Positions 6,364 through 14,611 of a stretch of 29,603 nucleotides of DNA are shown here, piece after piece. A program made the translations under genes and the position numbers. The notes below the pieces were generated by a model that searched no databases, had not been told where the DNA came from, and worked only from the letters and a program-made list of their open reading frames with translations. The DNA is from a virus. The stretch lies in IMG/VR virus record IMGVR_UViG_3300024346_000363, positions 1 to 29,603 of that record; one strand, written 5' to 3'. The number at the start of each line of letters is the position of its first letter. Position 1 is the stretch's first letter.

Positions 6364-6829
6364 ATGTTCAAGTGACACATTCTGGTATTCAAATATTTCT
6401 TTACCAATTAAAATTGAAGTGGAATGTCACAGAGGTTTTTATAAAATTATTGATGGAAAGTATTCTGGTAAATTTGTAGCTAATTCAGATTTTATTAATG
6501 ATGAAGACTATGAAACAAGAGTATTTAATTCAGGTGCAAAGCGTGATGGAGATGACAGTAAACCATATGTTCACAATCTACAAGGGTATACCAGACTTAG
6601 GTTTGGTTACCTAACTAGAATGGGAGCAAATAAATATGGTGATGGCAATTTCCTTAAAGGAATGCCTAAAGAGGATTCAATTAAGAGCCTTGATAGACAT
6701 TTAGCTAAATACCTTGATGGTGATATGTCAGAAGATCATCTTGCAGCAATTATTTTCAATGTTCAGCTTATAATGCTAGAAGAAAAGAAAGAAGGAATGC
6801 AAGCTGACCATTACTTTTTAATACAATAA
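6344..6829 (+). CDS. DUF5664-type (d)NTP diphosphohydrolase with N-terminal beta domain
   Basis: The C-terminal half of this 161-aa protein fits the DUF5664 family, annotated as dATP/dGTP diphosphohydrolase, a helical NTP-pyrophosphatase type. The signature is RFGYLTRMGANKYGDGNFLK (86-105), then SLDRHLAKYLDGD (115-127) and EDHLAAIIFNVQLIML. The N-terminal 60 residues form a separate beta-rich piece (IKIEVECHRGFYKIIDGKYS), possibly SH3/KOW-like, that is not part of that family as I know it. The reaction would be removal of pyrophosphate from deoxynucleoside triphosphates, for pool control or modified-base synthesis. No PurZ-like or base-modifying gene is visible in the window. The start overlaps the sigma gene by 20 nt. 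Confidence 0.7.
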   Translation: MKAQIVKCSSDTFWYSNISLPIKIEVECHRGFYKIIDGKYSGKFVANSDFINDEDYETRVFNSGAKRDGDDSKPYVHNLQGYTRLRFGYLTRMGANKYGDGNFLKGMPKEDSIKSLDRHLAKYLDGDMSEDHLAAIIFNVQLIMLEEKKEGMQADHYFLIQ

Positions 6830-6853
6830 AAATGCAAATTTAAAATCAAAACA

Positions 6854-7822
6854 ATGACAAAAAGTCAAAAAGTTGTTTACAATTGGTTAATGGAAAGACG
6901 TGGATATTTAAAATGTTCTGCCAAAGTCATTAATAAAGTGATTGACACTAAGTCTTCTTTAAAAGATATTGGAATTGCTATAAAACAAGCAAGATCTGAC
7001 ATTAAATTAGGGGTTAGTGTAATTAGTCCCAATAAAGCTAAAAGCTCTGTTAAACTAGCTAAAACACCTATTAAAAAGATTAAGAGGTTATTCTTTGACA
7101 TAGAGACAAGTCCAAATATAGTTACATCATGGAGAGTTGGTTACAATTTAAATATTGGTCCAGAAAACATAATCAGAGAAAGAGCTATTATATGTGTTTG
7201 TTGGAAATGGGAAGGTAGTTCTAAGCAATATTCTTTGCAATGGGATAAAGGTGATGATAAACAGCTGTTAAAAGACTTTGTAAAAGTTTTAGGTGAAGCA
7301 GATGAAATATGTGGTCATAATAGTGATAGATTTGACATTAAATGGTTAAGAACTAGGTGCTATATTAATGGCATACCAATGTTTCCATCATATCAATCTG
7401 TTGACACATTAAAATTAGCTAGATCTGGATTTTATTTTAATTCTAACAAGCTTGATTACCTTGGCAAGGTTTCAGGATTTGGAGGCAAGAAAGATACTGG
7501 AGGCATGCAAACTTGGAATAGTATATTATTTGATAATTGCCCTAAAGCAATGAAGAAAATGATTCACTATTGTCATGGAGATATAGATTTACTAGAGAAA
7601 GTTTATAAGAAGCTTGATAATTACACTCTTGCAAAAACTCATGCTGGTGTTTTATTAGGTGGAGAGAAATGTTCTTGTTCATCTTGTGGAAGTAATAATA
7701 CAAATTGTAATAAAACAAGAGTTTTAGCCAGTGGTATTGTTAAAAAACAAATGGCTTGCAGAGATTGTGGTAAAATGCATTCAGTTTCAGAATCAACTTA
7801 TAAAAAAGAAAGGGGCAAATAA
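6854..7822 (+). CDS. DEDDy 3'-5' exonuclease with C-terminal zinc ribbon
   Basis: This 322-aa protein has a ribonuclease-H-like exonuclease core: FDIETS with D82/E84 (motif I), GHNSDRFDIKWL with D161 (motif II), and HYCHGDIDLL with Y239/D243 (motif III, Y-x3-D, which defines the DEDDy class). This core is found in family B polymerase proofreading domains and free-standing nucleases, which degrade DNA or RNA from the 3' end. Before it is a 70-residue helical basic region that may bind DNA. After it is a treble of Cys pairs: C275/C278 and C302/C305 (with C273 and C285 nearby), a likely zinc ribbon. No polymerase palm follows, so this is a stand-alone nuclease and not a truncated polymerase. The start is ATG 6854, 24 nt after the previous stop. 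Confidence 0.85.
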   Translation: MTKSQKVVYNWLMERRGYLKCSAKVINKVIDTKSSLKDIGIAIKQARSDIKLGVSVISPNKAKSSVKLAKTPIKKIKRLFFDIETSPNIVTSWRVGYNLNIGPENIIRERAIICVCWKWEGSSKQYSLQWDKGDDKQLLKDFVKVLGEADEICGHNSDRFDIKWLRTRCYINGIPMFPSYQSVDTLKLARSGFYFNSNKLDYLGKVSGFGGKKDTGGMQTWNSILFDNCPKAMKKMIHYCHGDIDLLEKVYKKLDNYTLAKTHAGVLLGGEKCSCSSCGSNNTNCNKTRVLASGIVKKQMACRDCGKMHSVSESTYKKERGK

Positions 7823-7823
7823 A

Positions 7824-8507
7824 ATGAAAATTTGGCACTTTAGTGACTCACATATGCTTCACAATAGAATATTAGTTCCAGATGGAATTGAGATGGCTAT
7901 TTTTAGTGGAGATTGCTCAAATCCAAGAGATAAATACTCTAATGAGCAAGAAGTTTTTAATTTTATAGAATGGTATGGAAGTCTTAAAATACCATATAAA
8001 ATTATGATTGCTGGTAATCATGATACATCTATTGAGGCAAAATTTGTCACAAGAGAGAAAATTGAAAGTAAGGGAATCATATATTTAGAGAATGAATCTA
8101 AGGAAGTTGGAGGGTTTAAGATATATGGTTCTCCTTTTACACCAACATTTGGTGAATGGGCATTTATGAAAGCAAGAGACAAGCTACATAATTTATGGCA
8201 AACAATACCATTTAATTCTGACATTGTAATAATTCATGGGCCTCCAAAAGGAATCCTTGATTTGTCTTATAATAGAATGAATGTTCTTGAGTTTTGTGGA
8301 TGTAATGCCTTAAAGAATAGAATGCTTGAAATACAACCAAAATTAATGTGCTTTGGGCACATTCATAACCACAAAGATATTATTAATGCTGGTTGGACTA
8401 AATTAAATAAATATCAGACAATATTCAGTAATGGATCTTGTGTAACTGATGGTAAATTTGAATATGGTCCAACAAGTCATGGTAATGTCTTTGATTTAAC
8501 AATTTAA
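7824..8507 (+). CDS. Calcineurin-like metallophosphoesterase
   Basis: From ATG 7824 this is 227 aa with all the blocks of the metallophosphoesterase fold: DSH (D8, H10), SGD (D30), GNHD (64-67), HGPP (138-141) and GHIH (178-181). These residues hold a two-metal centre that hydrolyses phosphate esters. The size fits small single-domain phosphatases or nucleases of phages and bacteria. The substrate cannot be told from sequence. ATG 7824 is chosen because the starts 31 codons upstream lie inside the exonuclease gene, while AAAGAAAGGGG (7806-7815) gives a good ribosome site. It follows the exonuclease by 1 nt, so the two may act together in nucleic-acid turnover. Confidence 0.9.
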   Translation: MKIWHFSDSHMLHNRILVPDGIEMAIFSGDCSNPRDKYSNEQEVFNFIEWYGSLKIPYKIMIAGNHDTSIEAKFVTREKIESKGIIYLENESKEVGGFKIYGSPFTPTFGEWAFMKARDKLHNLWQTIPFNSDIVIIHGPPKGILDLSYNRMNVLEFCGCNALKNRMLEIQPKLMCFGHIHNHKDIINAGWTKLNKYQTIFSNGSCVTDGKFEYGPTSHGNVFDLTI

Positions 8508-8518
8508 TAATAAATAAT

Positions 8519-8725
8519 ATGAAGCAAGTTGATAGTTTTCAAAGAAAAAGATATGAAAGAGTTGCAAAAGGTGTATACAAATACATTAGCTCTACAACAA
8601 AAACTGGTAAGGTTTTAACCTCTAAAAATACATATAGAGTTTTAAAAACTTCAAATGGTAAGAAATTTGAAGCTTATTTTACAAACAAAACAAAAGCTAT
8701 TCAATTTTACAATAGCATTAAGTAA
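8519..8725 (+). CDS. Small AP2-like DNA-binding candidate
   Basis: This 68-aa basic protein has the pattern of three strands and a helix: GVYKYISSTT, then TYRVLKTSNGKKFEAYFTNK, then KAIQFYNSIK. This arrangement resembles AP2/ERF-type or integrase arm-type DNA-binding domains in phages, with YRV in the second strand and a final amphipathic helix. DNA binding is inferred. It is the last gene before the block terminator and has an A-rich leader rather than a clear Shine-Dalgarno site. Confidence 0.6.
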   Translation: MKQVDSFQRKRYERVAKGVYKYISSTTKTGKVLTSKNTYRVLKTSNGKKFEAYFTNKTKAIQFYNSIK

Positions 8726-8731
8726 ATAAAT

Positions 8732-8767
8732 AAGGCCCTTTAGCAATTAAACTAGAGGGCCTTTTTA
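8732..8767 (+). terminator. Intrinsic terminator ending the left block
   Basis: AAGGCCCTTTAG (8732-8743) pairs with CTAGAGGGCCTT (8752-8763), a 12-bp stem with one G-U pair and an 8-nt loop. It runs into a five-T tract (8762-8766), then an A. This is a strong rho-independent terminator on the + strand. The opposite strand has TTATTTATTTA after the stem, so weak function there is possible. Confidence 0.9.
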
Positions 8768-8777
8768 ATAAAATTAT

Positions 8778-8957
8778 ATGAGAATTATTTTTTTCAGTTT
8801 TAATTTATTTCCAGAGGAAGTTGCAGTTGAATTTAGTATTTTAAAATTTATTCCAGAAGACATTGAAAATAAACATCCAAGAAGTTTGTTTGGTTTATTT
8901 TTAACTAAAAATGGAGCAGTTATTAATTTATTTTTCTTAAATATTTCTTTTTATTAA
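8778..8957 (+). CDS. Possible small hydrophobic protein, 59 aa
   Basis: ATG 8778 to TAA 8955-8957 is an open frame of 59 residues, phenylalanine-rich, starting MRIIFFSFNLFPEEVAVEFS and ending FFLNISFY. It lies after the block terminator and stops just before the shared hairpin. It has no clear ribosome site and no close homologue known to me. The length of the open frame in AT-rich DNA is only modest evidence. If real, it would need read-through or its own promoter. Otherwise this interval holds only the two terminators. Confidence 0.35.
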   Translation: MRIIFFSFNLFPEEVAVEFSILKFIPEDIENKHPRSLFGLFLTKNGAVINLFFLNISFY

Positions 8958-8984
8958 AGAAGAGGGGCTTAACCCCCTTTTTTC
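8956..8984. terminator. Bidirectional terminator between convergent blocks
   Basis: GGGG (8964-8967) pairs with CCCC (within 8973-8977) around a CTTAA loop. The + strand continues with six Ts (8978-8983). On the - strand the stem is followed by CTTCTTTAAT. The A/G-rich left flank can extend the pairing with wobble pairs. It sits directly behind the stop of the - strand 1874-aa gene (8984-8986), so its main job is likely ending the right block while also catching + strand read-through. Confidence 0.75.
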
Positions 8985-11900
8985 TAGAAGTCTAATGGAT
9001 TTTTATTAATAATTTTCCATACATCTTGTACAGGTCTTGCTCCTGGAGTTATTTTTGTAAGATTTGCCCAGAATTTATTTCTACCTTTTAATGATCCAGC
9101 TTTATATTCATAATCTCCATAATAAAATGCTGATGGCAAACTACCAACTGTTTTAATTAAATCTTTTGCAACAGAAGCTAATGGTATTGAATTACTTGTA
9201 AGACTAACAATATTACTTGGATTATAAAAGAATTCTAAATCTCCAGATATTCTATTTAGTAATGTCAACCCAAGCTTTACATATGGGTTTTTTCTTCTTT
9301 TTTTATCTTCATCATCATCACCTTCAGTTAATTTTAAGTATGCAAGTAATGTAGCAGTTAATAAAACTAATTCTATTAAATTCTTTTTCATATTATACAT
9401 TTCAAGCTCACTTAGCTCTCCTTTAGACATTTTAATTAAATTATTAAAAACATCTTTAGAAGCAACAAGTCTTGCTAATGTTAAATATCTTCCTTCAATA
9501 TCCATACCAAGTCTATTATCATACTGTTTTTCACCTAGTCTTGATTCTATTGCTGATGGCATCCACTTTCTAAATTGCATTGCAAGTCTATAAAATACAC
9601 TTTGTTGCATTGCAGCTGCTTCTCTATTACTATAACGTCCATGAATTAACTGATTTATTCTTTGGATTTTATCTGAAAATTGAGTTACTCTTGCTTCATC
9701 TTTCATCATCTTTTCACCTTCAGCTGTTAACTTACCAGAATTATCAATATATCCTTCTTTTAACATTACAGCAAGCATTGTTCTTGATTGTAAAAAAAGC
9801 TCTCCCTTTTTTTGCATTGAATACATATATTCTTGCAATTTTTGAGCGCTCATTTTTTTAAGCTTAACTTTATCAGTTAAGTTGTAATCATCTAATTCTT
9901 GTAATGGATTTATTCTTTCAAGATATTTAAATAACAAACTATCTTTAGTTAAAGCATTTGCACCAAATATATTTGTTGCTACAGCTAAATCTTTTATTCC
10001 AAAATATCTACCACCAACAGATTCAATAATATTTGATATATCACCAAATAAAATATTTGTAACTGCAGTTATTGGGCTAAGACCTATTTTTAATAAAGAG
10101 TTATATTTAAGTCCAACATCAGCAACATCTGACCAATATCTAGCTTCATAACCTATTTCATTACCTTCTGCGTCATATATTTTTTTGCCTTTTATTTCAC
10201 CCTGTTTTTTAGTCATATGCCCTTTTAATTGCATATCAATAACAGTGTTAATCATTTTCCAAAGATTTGTTTGCTCAGCAAATACCCTAACATCTGGTTG
10301 TGATGATTTAGTGAACTCTCTTCTTTTAATAGAGCCATCAGATGATCTAACCCATTTTAATTGCTCTTGTAAAAGTCTAGCTTCTGCCAACACTTTAGAT
10401 AGTTCATTGTAATTATTTGAATATGCAACAAAATCTAATAAACTTGCTCCAAGATCTCTTGATTTTTTATCCTTAGATAATCTATTTCTATACTGTTGAG
10501 GAACCATATCTGCATATAATTCTTCATTAGATTTAAATTGATCATATAAAACATTGTGTTTTGCTAAAACATGTGTTAAATCATAAGCAATAGTATTTGA
10601 TTTATTTATATTTGGTATATGATGTTTACCAACTTTGTATGGCAAGTTAGAATCAGCATTTTTAAGTGATTCTTGATAAAATAAATAAAAATCAAGTAAT
10701 GTTTTTGATGATTTTATTTTATCAAATTCAACATTTGGAACCGCTTCACCATCAACATATATTTCAGATTGAATAAGTCTTATGTCATCTTTTGTTTCAT
10801 TAATAAACATGTCATAAACTTGCTCTAATGTTTTGCCATTTTCTTTAGCATATATTGTTAATGCATCAACATGTTTTTGAACCTCATTCTTATATAGTTT
10901 ATTTGCAGTTGATGCCCTATTTTGAGCAGCTTTAATCAATGATCCAATTGTTCTACCTATATAGTTTGCTAAATCTGCTAAAGCTCCTACAGATGATTTA
11001 AAAGTACCAATATCTCTAACTTGAGCATTAATCATTGCCTCAGTTAGCTCAAAGCCTTCACTTGCAAACTGATTTATTGTTTTTAAGTTATGACTAAGAA
11101 TTAATGGAAATGCTCTTTTAAATAGTTTTCTACTTTCTGTTGCTAAATTATCAAACTCATAAAATGATTGTAAAATGTTTACAGCATATAGTAAGTTATC
11201 TTTATTTGCTTTACTAGGAACTGCTTCAACTTTATTTATATAGTCTTCAGCTTCTGCTAATGCCATCATACCAAGATCTGTAAATGCTTCTTCATCTTGC
11301 TCTTGATATGCTTTATCAAGTTTTGTTGATAGAGCCAATATTCTTTCTTCTAATTTTAATGCTTTTACAGATCCTTTAGCTTCTTCAGAAAGTTGTTTTT
11401 CAAGAGTTGAAATTCTTCTTTTAAAGAAAACAAATTGTTCTTCAAATGGAGAATCTTTAACATCACTAGAAACTTTAGATTTACTTGAACTTGCAGGGTT
11501 AACTTCTTCTAAAGCATTATTTAATTCTACCGCTTCATTTTTAATTTCATTATTAATTTTAGTTATTTGATAGACATAAAGCTTTCTTTTGTCATTAAAG
11601 AAATCATCAATATGCTCAAACTTCCCTTCTTCATAATCATCTCCTTTAAATTTCTTTTTTAAATATTCTTTATTTTTAAATTCAGAAACCTTTTTTAATC
11701 CTAAGCTCATTATATGATATTGTTCTCCATTAAAAACATATATTCCATCTTTATGACTTCTTGTTCTTATTGTTATTCTTTGATCTCCAACTGACATTCT
11801 TTCTATTGTTGACTCTTGAAATGGCATTGAATTAAACACTTGGAATTGTCCATATTTTTTAGATTCTCCTAATTTAAATACACCACTTTCCATACCAACT

Positions 11901-14608
11901 TTATTTGATATTTTAGGAGCATTCATTAATGCAAATGATTCATTTAAAACTTCAGATAAAGCCGAGTTTTTATTTAATCCAAGTAATTTTGATACAAATT
12001 CTAAAAGTTTAGAAAATACATTTGAATTTTTGTATTCTATTTTATTAAGTTTATTTTGAAATTCTTTATTACTCCAAGCTTCAGATATAAATTCATGTAT
12101 ATTTTTAAATCCATATTCTCCAACATCATAATTCTTTTTTAATTCAAAATATAGTTTAACTATATTGCTTGCGGCTTCTAATTGCTCCTTGCTTAATTTT
12201 GATTTATCACCACTAAGATATTCATCAATTAATTTAGATGTTGCCTCATGAGTTAGCTCATGTATATAAACTCTAGGTACATTTTTTACACCATTCCTAA
12301 TTTTAATTTCACCAGGTTTACCTTTGTAATATTCAAAACTACCTTGTGAATTATTAGCATCAACTTCATCTACAAAATCAACAGGTGTTGTTTCATCTAT
12401 AAAATCAGATAATAATGAAACAACTTCTTTTTCAATTTCTGTCCCATTATTTTTTATGATGTCAATCATATTTGCATTTGATGTTGTGTCAGATTGTGGA
12501 AAAAGTTGATTTATTTTAGAACTTTCAGAATCTTCTTCAATAAATGGCTTTATTATTTTACCATTATTATTTACTACATATAGGTTACCATTATATGCTT
12601 TTTTAACTTCATAACCAACTGCTCCAGCATTCTTTAATGCATCAGCTAATTGTTGCTTACTTGTTGAATAAGCAGTTGAAAATCCTGATTGATTTATTCC
12701 ATATCTTAATAAAACTTTGGTTATTTTATCATCTTCTTTTAGCAATATTGTTTTGCTTTCTTTTTCTCCTATAGTAACCTCATTCCATGTGTTGCCATAC
12801 TCATCAGTAACTTGCTTTGGATTATATCCTTGCTTTTTAAGAATATTAGATATGTTGTTTTCATAAAATGCTTCAATAGGTTTAAGTTTTTCAATACCTT
12901 GAGATTTAATGTTAGCTTTTTCTTTTTCTAATTCTTTTAATTCTCTAACAATAAGACTATTATTTTGTATATTAAATAATCTTTCTTCTTTAGAATTTAA
13001 TATATATAAATCATTATTTAAATTTTCTAGCTCTAGAATATTTTTTAATTCAATAGATGTATTATTTAAATCTACAATTTTATCACCTTTTATGAAAGCA
13101 TTAAAACTTTTTTCAGCATTTTTTTCATCAGCAAATATAGGATTACTATAACCTCTTGGTATATTTATAAATTCTCCAGTTTTTTTATTAATTAAAGCAG
13201 CAACTTTTGGTGGAGTAGAACTTGTAGAACTATGGTCATTTATTATTTTATAACCTAATTTTTTTGTTGTTAAATAATTATCATTTTTTATATTATTTTC
13301 AATACGTGATATAAGATTTGATTCATCTTCTAATCTTTTATTAAGTCTAAATTTATTTTTTTCAATTTCTTTATCTATTTTTAATAATTCATTAGCTAAA
13401 GTTTCATGACCCTCTACTTTAGCAGCAGTATCACCTGTAGGAAACAACACTTTCTCATATCCTTTCTTAGCAGAATCTTGTATAATAGATTTAACAAAGA
13501 ATGTTACCCAGTTAGATCCTTGGTTTAATAATTGTAGAAAATTATTAGATGTTTCAAATTTTTGAAGCTTTTCTTCATTTTCAGTATAACCTAATTCTTT
13601 AGCTCTAGTATAAGTAGTTTTTATTTCTTCCCCTCCAGGTCTAGTTTCATAAAAAGAATCACCTCTTCTTATTACAGTACTTCCAGTAAGTTCTTTTTTA
13701 TCTCTACCCTTCTGAAACAAATCAGATTGTACTTCAAGTATTCTACGAGTTTTTTCATCAGAAATTTTAGTAATACTTTTTACAAAATCTTTAGCTTCTT
13801 GTTCTGTTTTAAAAAACTCAATTTTTCTACCACCTGTAATTGGTAAATAAGAAACTTCCCATTTACCATTTGATAATTGCTCTATGTCTGGTTTATACTC
13901 TTCTGATAGTTCTGCTCCACCAAGATTAACTTGTCTATCATCACTTCTAAACCAACCAATACCTTGATCTGTAGCAAACTGAGCATGTCCTTTAATAGAA
14001 GGTGTAATAGCTGGTGTAGCTATCTCATTCTCTGTGTAATTAGTACCTCCTGGTACTGTTAGATTAGAGTAATACTTAGTAGGTAATAATTCTTGAGGCT
14101 TTGGTTTTAAATCTTCTTCTATAAGTTCTTTTATTTTATTTTTAGCTTCTCTTTCAGTTTGAAATCCTGTTAAAAATTCTTCATTATCCCTATATATACT
14201 ATAACCTGTTCTTTTAGAAATAATATCATACTCATAAGTATCTAAATCTTTATTAAAACTATTATCAGTTTTAGCAGTATTAACTTCAACAGTATAACTA
14301 TATTCAGAAGCAAATGAAACAAGTTTTTCTTCAATAGTATTGCCTTTTGAATTTTTAAATAATTCAACTTGTTCTTTAGGAATACCTAAATCCTTTTGAA
14401 TTTTATTCCAAAATACATCTGTATTACCAATTTGTTTAAACCAGCCGTTTATCTTAGAAATATTTTTAGTTACAATATCTGTAGCTTTTATAGAATAGCC
14501 AATTTGGCCTTCAGATTCATGCCACATAAGCATTGCCTTATCTTCACCAACTGAAGATTCTAACTCTTTCCACTCTTTTAAATTCTTATTAGGACAATAT
14601 AGTGCCAT
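8984..14608 (-). CDS. 1874-aa polyvalent-type protein with zincin and membrane segment
   Basis: The N-terminus (YCPNKNLKEWKELESSVGED) is of a kind I associate with giant proteins of crAss-like phages. Residues about 205-400 look like large-polyvalent-protein-associated modules (GHAQFATDQGIGWFRSDD, RRILEVQSDLFQKG, KGYEKVLFPTGDTAAKVEGH). A metalloprotease motif HELTH is at 783-787, with a downstream EFISEAWSNKEFQ acid likely completing the zinc site. Long helical and coiled-coil segments follow (about 1090-1300). Near the C-terminus are an RKWMPSAIESRLGE block, a hydrophobic stretch (LVLLTATLLAYLKL, about 1746-1762) and an acidic DDDEDKKRRK. Its length and position after the polymerase gene suggest a virion-borne or ejected protein. 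GGGAGG (14618-14623 region) lies 10 nt ahead of ATG. The role is inferred. The zincin and polyvalent features are visible. Confidence 0.8.
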   Translation of the reverse strand: MALYCPNKNLKEWKELESSVGEDKAMLMWHESEGQIGYSIKATDIVTKNISKINGWFKQIGNTDVFWNKIQKDLGIPKEQVELFKNSKGNTIEEKLVSFASEYSYTVEVNTAKTDNSFNKDLDTYEYDIISKRTGYSIYRDNEEFLTGFQTEREAKNKIKELIEEDLKPKPQELLPTKYYSNLTVPGGTNYTENEIATPAITPSIKGHAQFATDQGIGWFRSDDRQVNLGGAELSEEYKPDIEQLSNGKWEVSYLPITGGRKIEFFKTEQEAKDFVKSITKISDEKTRRILEVQSDLFQKGRDKKELTGSTVIRRGDSFYETRPGGEEIKTTYTRAKELGYTENEEKLQKFETSNNFLQLLNQGSNWVTFFVKSIIQDSAKKGYEKVLFPTGDTAAKVEGHETLANELLKIDKEIEKNKFRLNKRLEDESNLISRIENNIKNDNYLTTKKLGYKIINDHSSTSSTPPKVAALINKKTGEFINIPRGYSNPIFADEKNAEKSFNAFIKGDKIVDLNNTSIELKNILELENLNNDLYILNSKEERLFNIQNNSLIVRELKELEKEKANIKSQGIEKLKPIEAFYENNISNILKKQGYNPKQVTDEYGNTWNEVTIGEKESKTILLKEDDKITKVLLRYGINQSGFSTAYSTSKQQLADALKNAGAVGYEVKKAYNGNLYVVNNNGKIIKPFIEEDSESSKINQLFPQSDTTSNANMIDIIKNNGTEIEKEVVSLLSDFIDETTPVDFVDEVDANNSQGSFEYYKGKPGEIKIRNGVKNVPRVYIHELTHEATSKLIDEYLSGDKSKLSKEQLEAASNIVKLYFELKKNYDVGEYGFKNIHEFISEAWSNKEFQNKLNKIEYKNSNVFSKLLEFVSKLLGLNKNSALSEVLNESFALMNAPKISNKVGMESGVFKLGESKKYGQFQVFNSMPFQESTIERMSVGDQRITIRTRSHKDGIYVFNGEQYHIMSLGLKKVSEFKNKEYLKKKFKGDDYEEGKFEHIDDFFNDKRKLYVYQITKINNEIKNEAVELNNALEEVNPASSSKSKVSSDVKDSPFEEQFVFFKRRISTLEKQLSEEAKGSVKALKLEERILALSTKLDKAYQEQDEEAFTDLGMMALAEAEDYINKVEAVPSKANKDNLLYAVNILQSFYEFDNLATESRKLFKRAFPLILSHNLKTINQFASEGFELTEAMINAQVRDIGTFKSSVGALADLANYIGRTIGSLIKAAQNRASTANKLYKNEVQKHVDALTIYAKENGKTLEQVYDMFINETKDDIRLIQSEIYVDGEAVPNVEFDKIKSSKTLLDFYLFYQESLKNADSNLPYKVGKHHIPNINKSNTIAYDLTHVLAKHNVLYDQFKSNEELYADMVPQQYRNRLSKDKKSRDLGASLLDFVAYSNNYNELSKVLAEARLLQEQLKWVRSSDGSIKRREFTKSSQPDVRVFAEQTNLWKMINTVIDMQLKGHMTKKQGEIKGKKIYDAEGNEIGYEARYWSDVADVGLKYNSLLKIGLSPITAVTNILFGDISNIIESVGGRYFGIKDLAVATNIFGANALTKDSLLFKYLERINPLQELDDYNLTDKVKLKKMSAQKLQEYMYSMQKKGELFLQSRTMLAVMLKEGYIDNSGKLTAEGEKMMKDEARVTQFSDKIQRINQLIHGRYSNREAAAMQQSVFYRLAMQFRKWMPSAIESRLGEKQYDNRLGMDIEGRYLTLARLVASKDVFNNLIKMSKGELSELEMYNMKKNLIELVLLTATLLAYLKLTEGDDDEDKKRRKNPYVKLGLTLLNRISGDLEFFYNPSNIVSLTSNSIPLASVAKDLIKTVGSLPSAFYYGDYEYKAGSLKGRNKFWANLTKITPGARPVQDVWKIINKNPLDF
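12248..12262 (-). other. Zincin catalytic motif HELTH in the 1874-aa protein
   Basis: Codons for HELTH (residues 783-787) follow the strand PRVYI. This is the HExxH signature of zinc metalloproteases: two His ligands and a catalytic Glu. The later EFISEAW segment offers the third ligand. This is the second zincin motif in adjacent giant genes. Confidence 0.75.
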
Positions 14609-14611
14609 ATT

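Noticed and set aside
1-8983. Bacteroidetes promoters (TTTG with TAnnTTTG)
   Set aside because: Several weak look-alikes occur in this AT-rich DNA, but none had the right spacing near a gene start, so none is listed.
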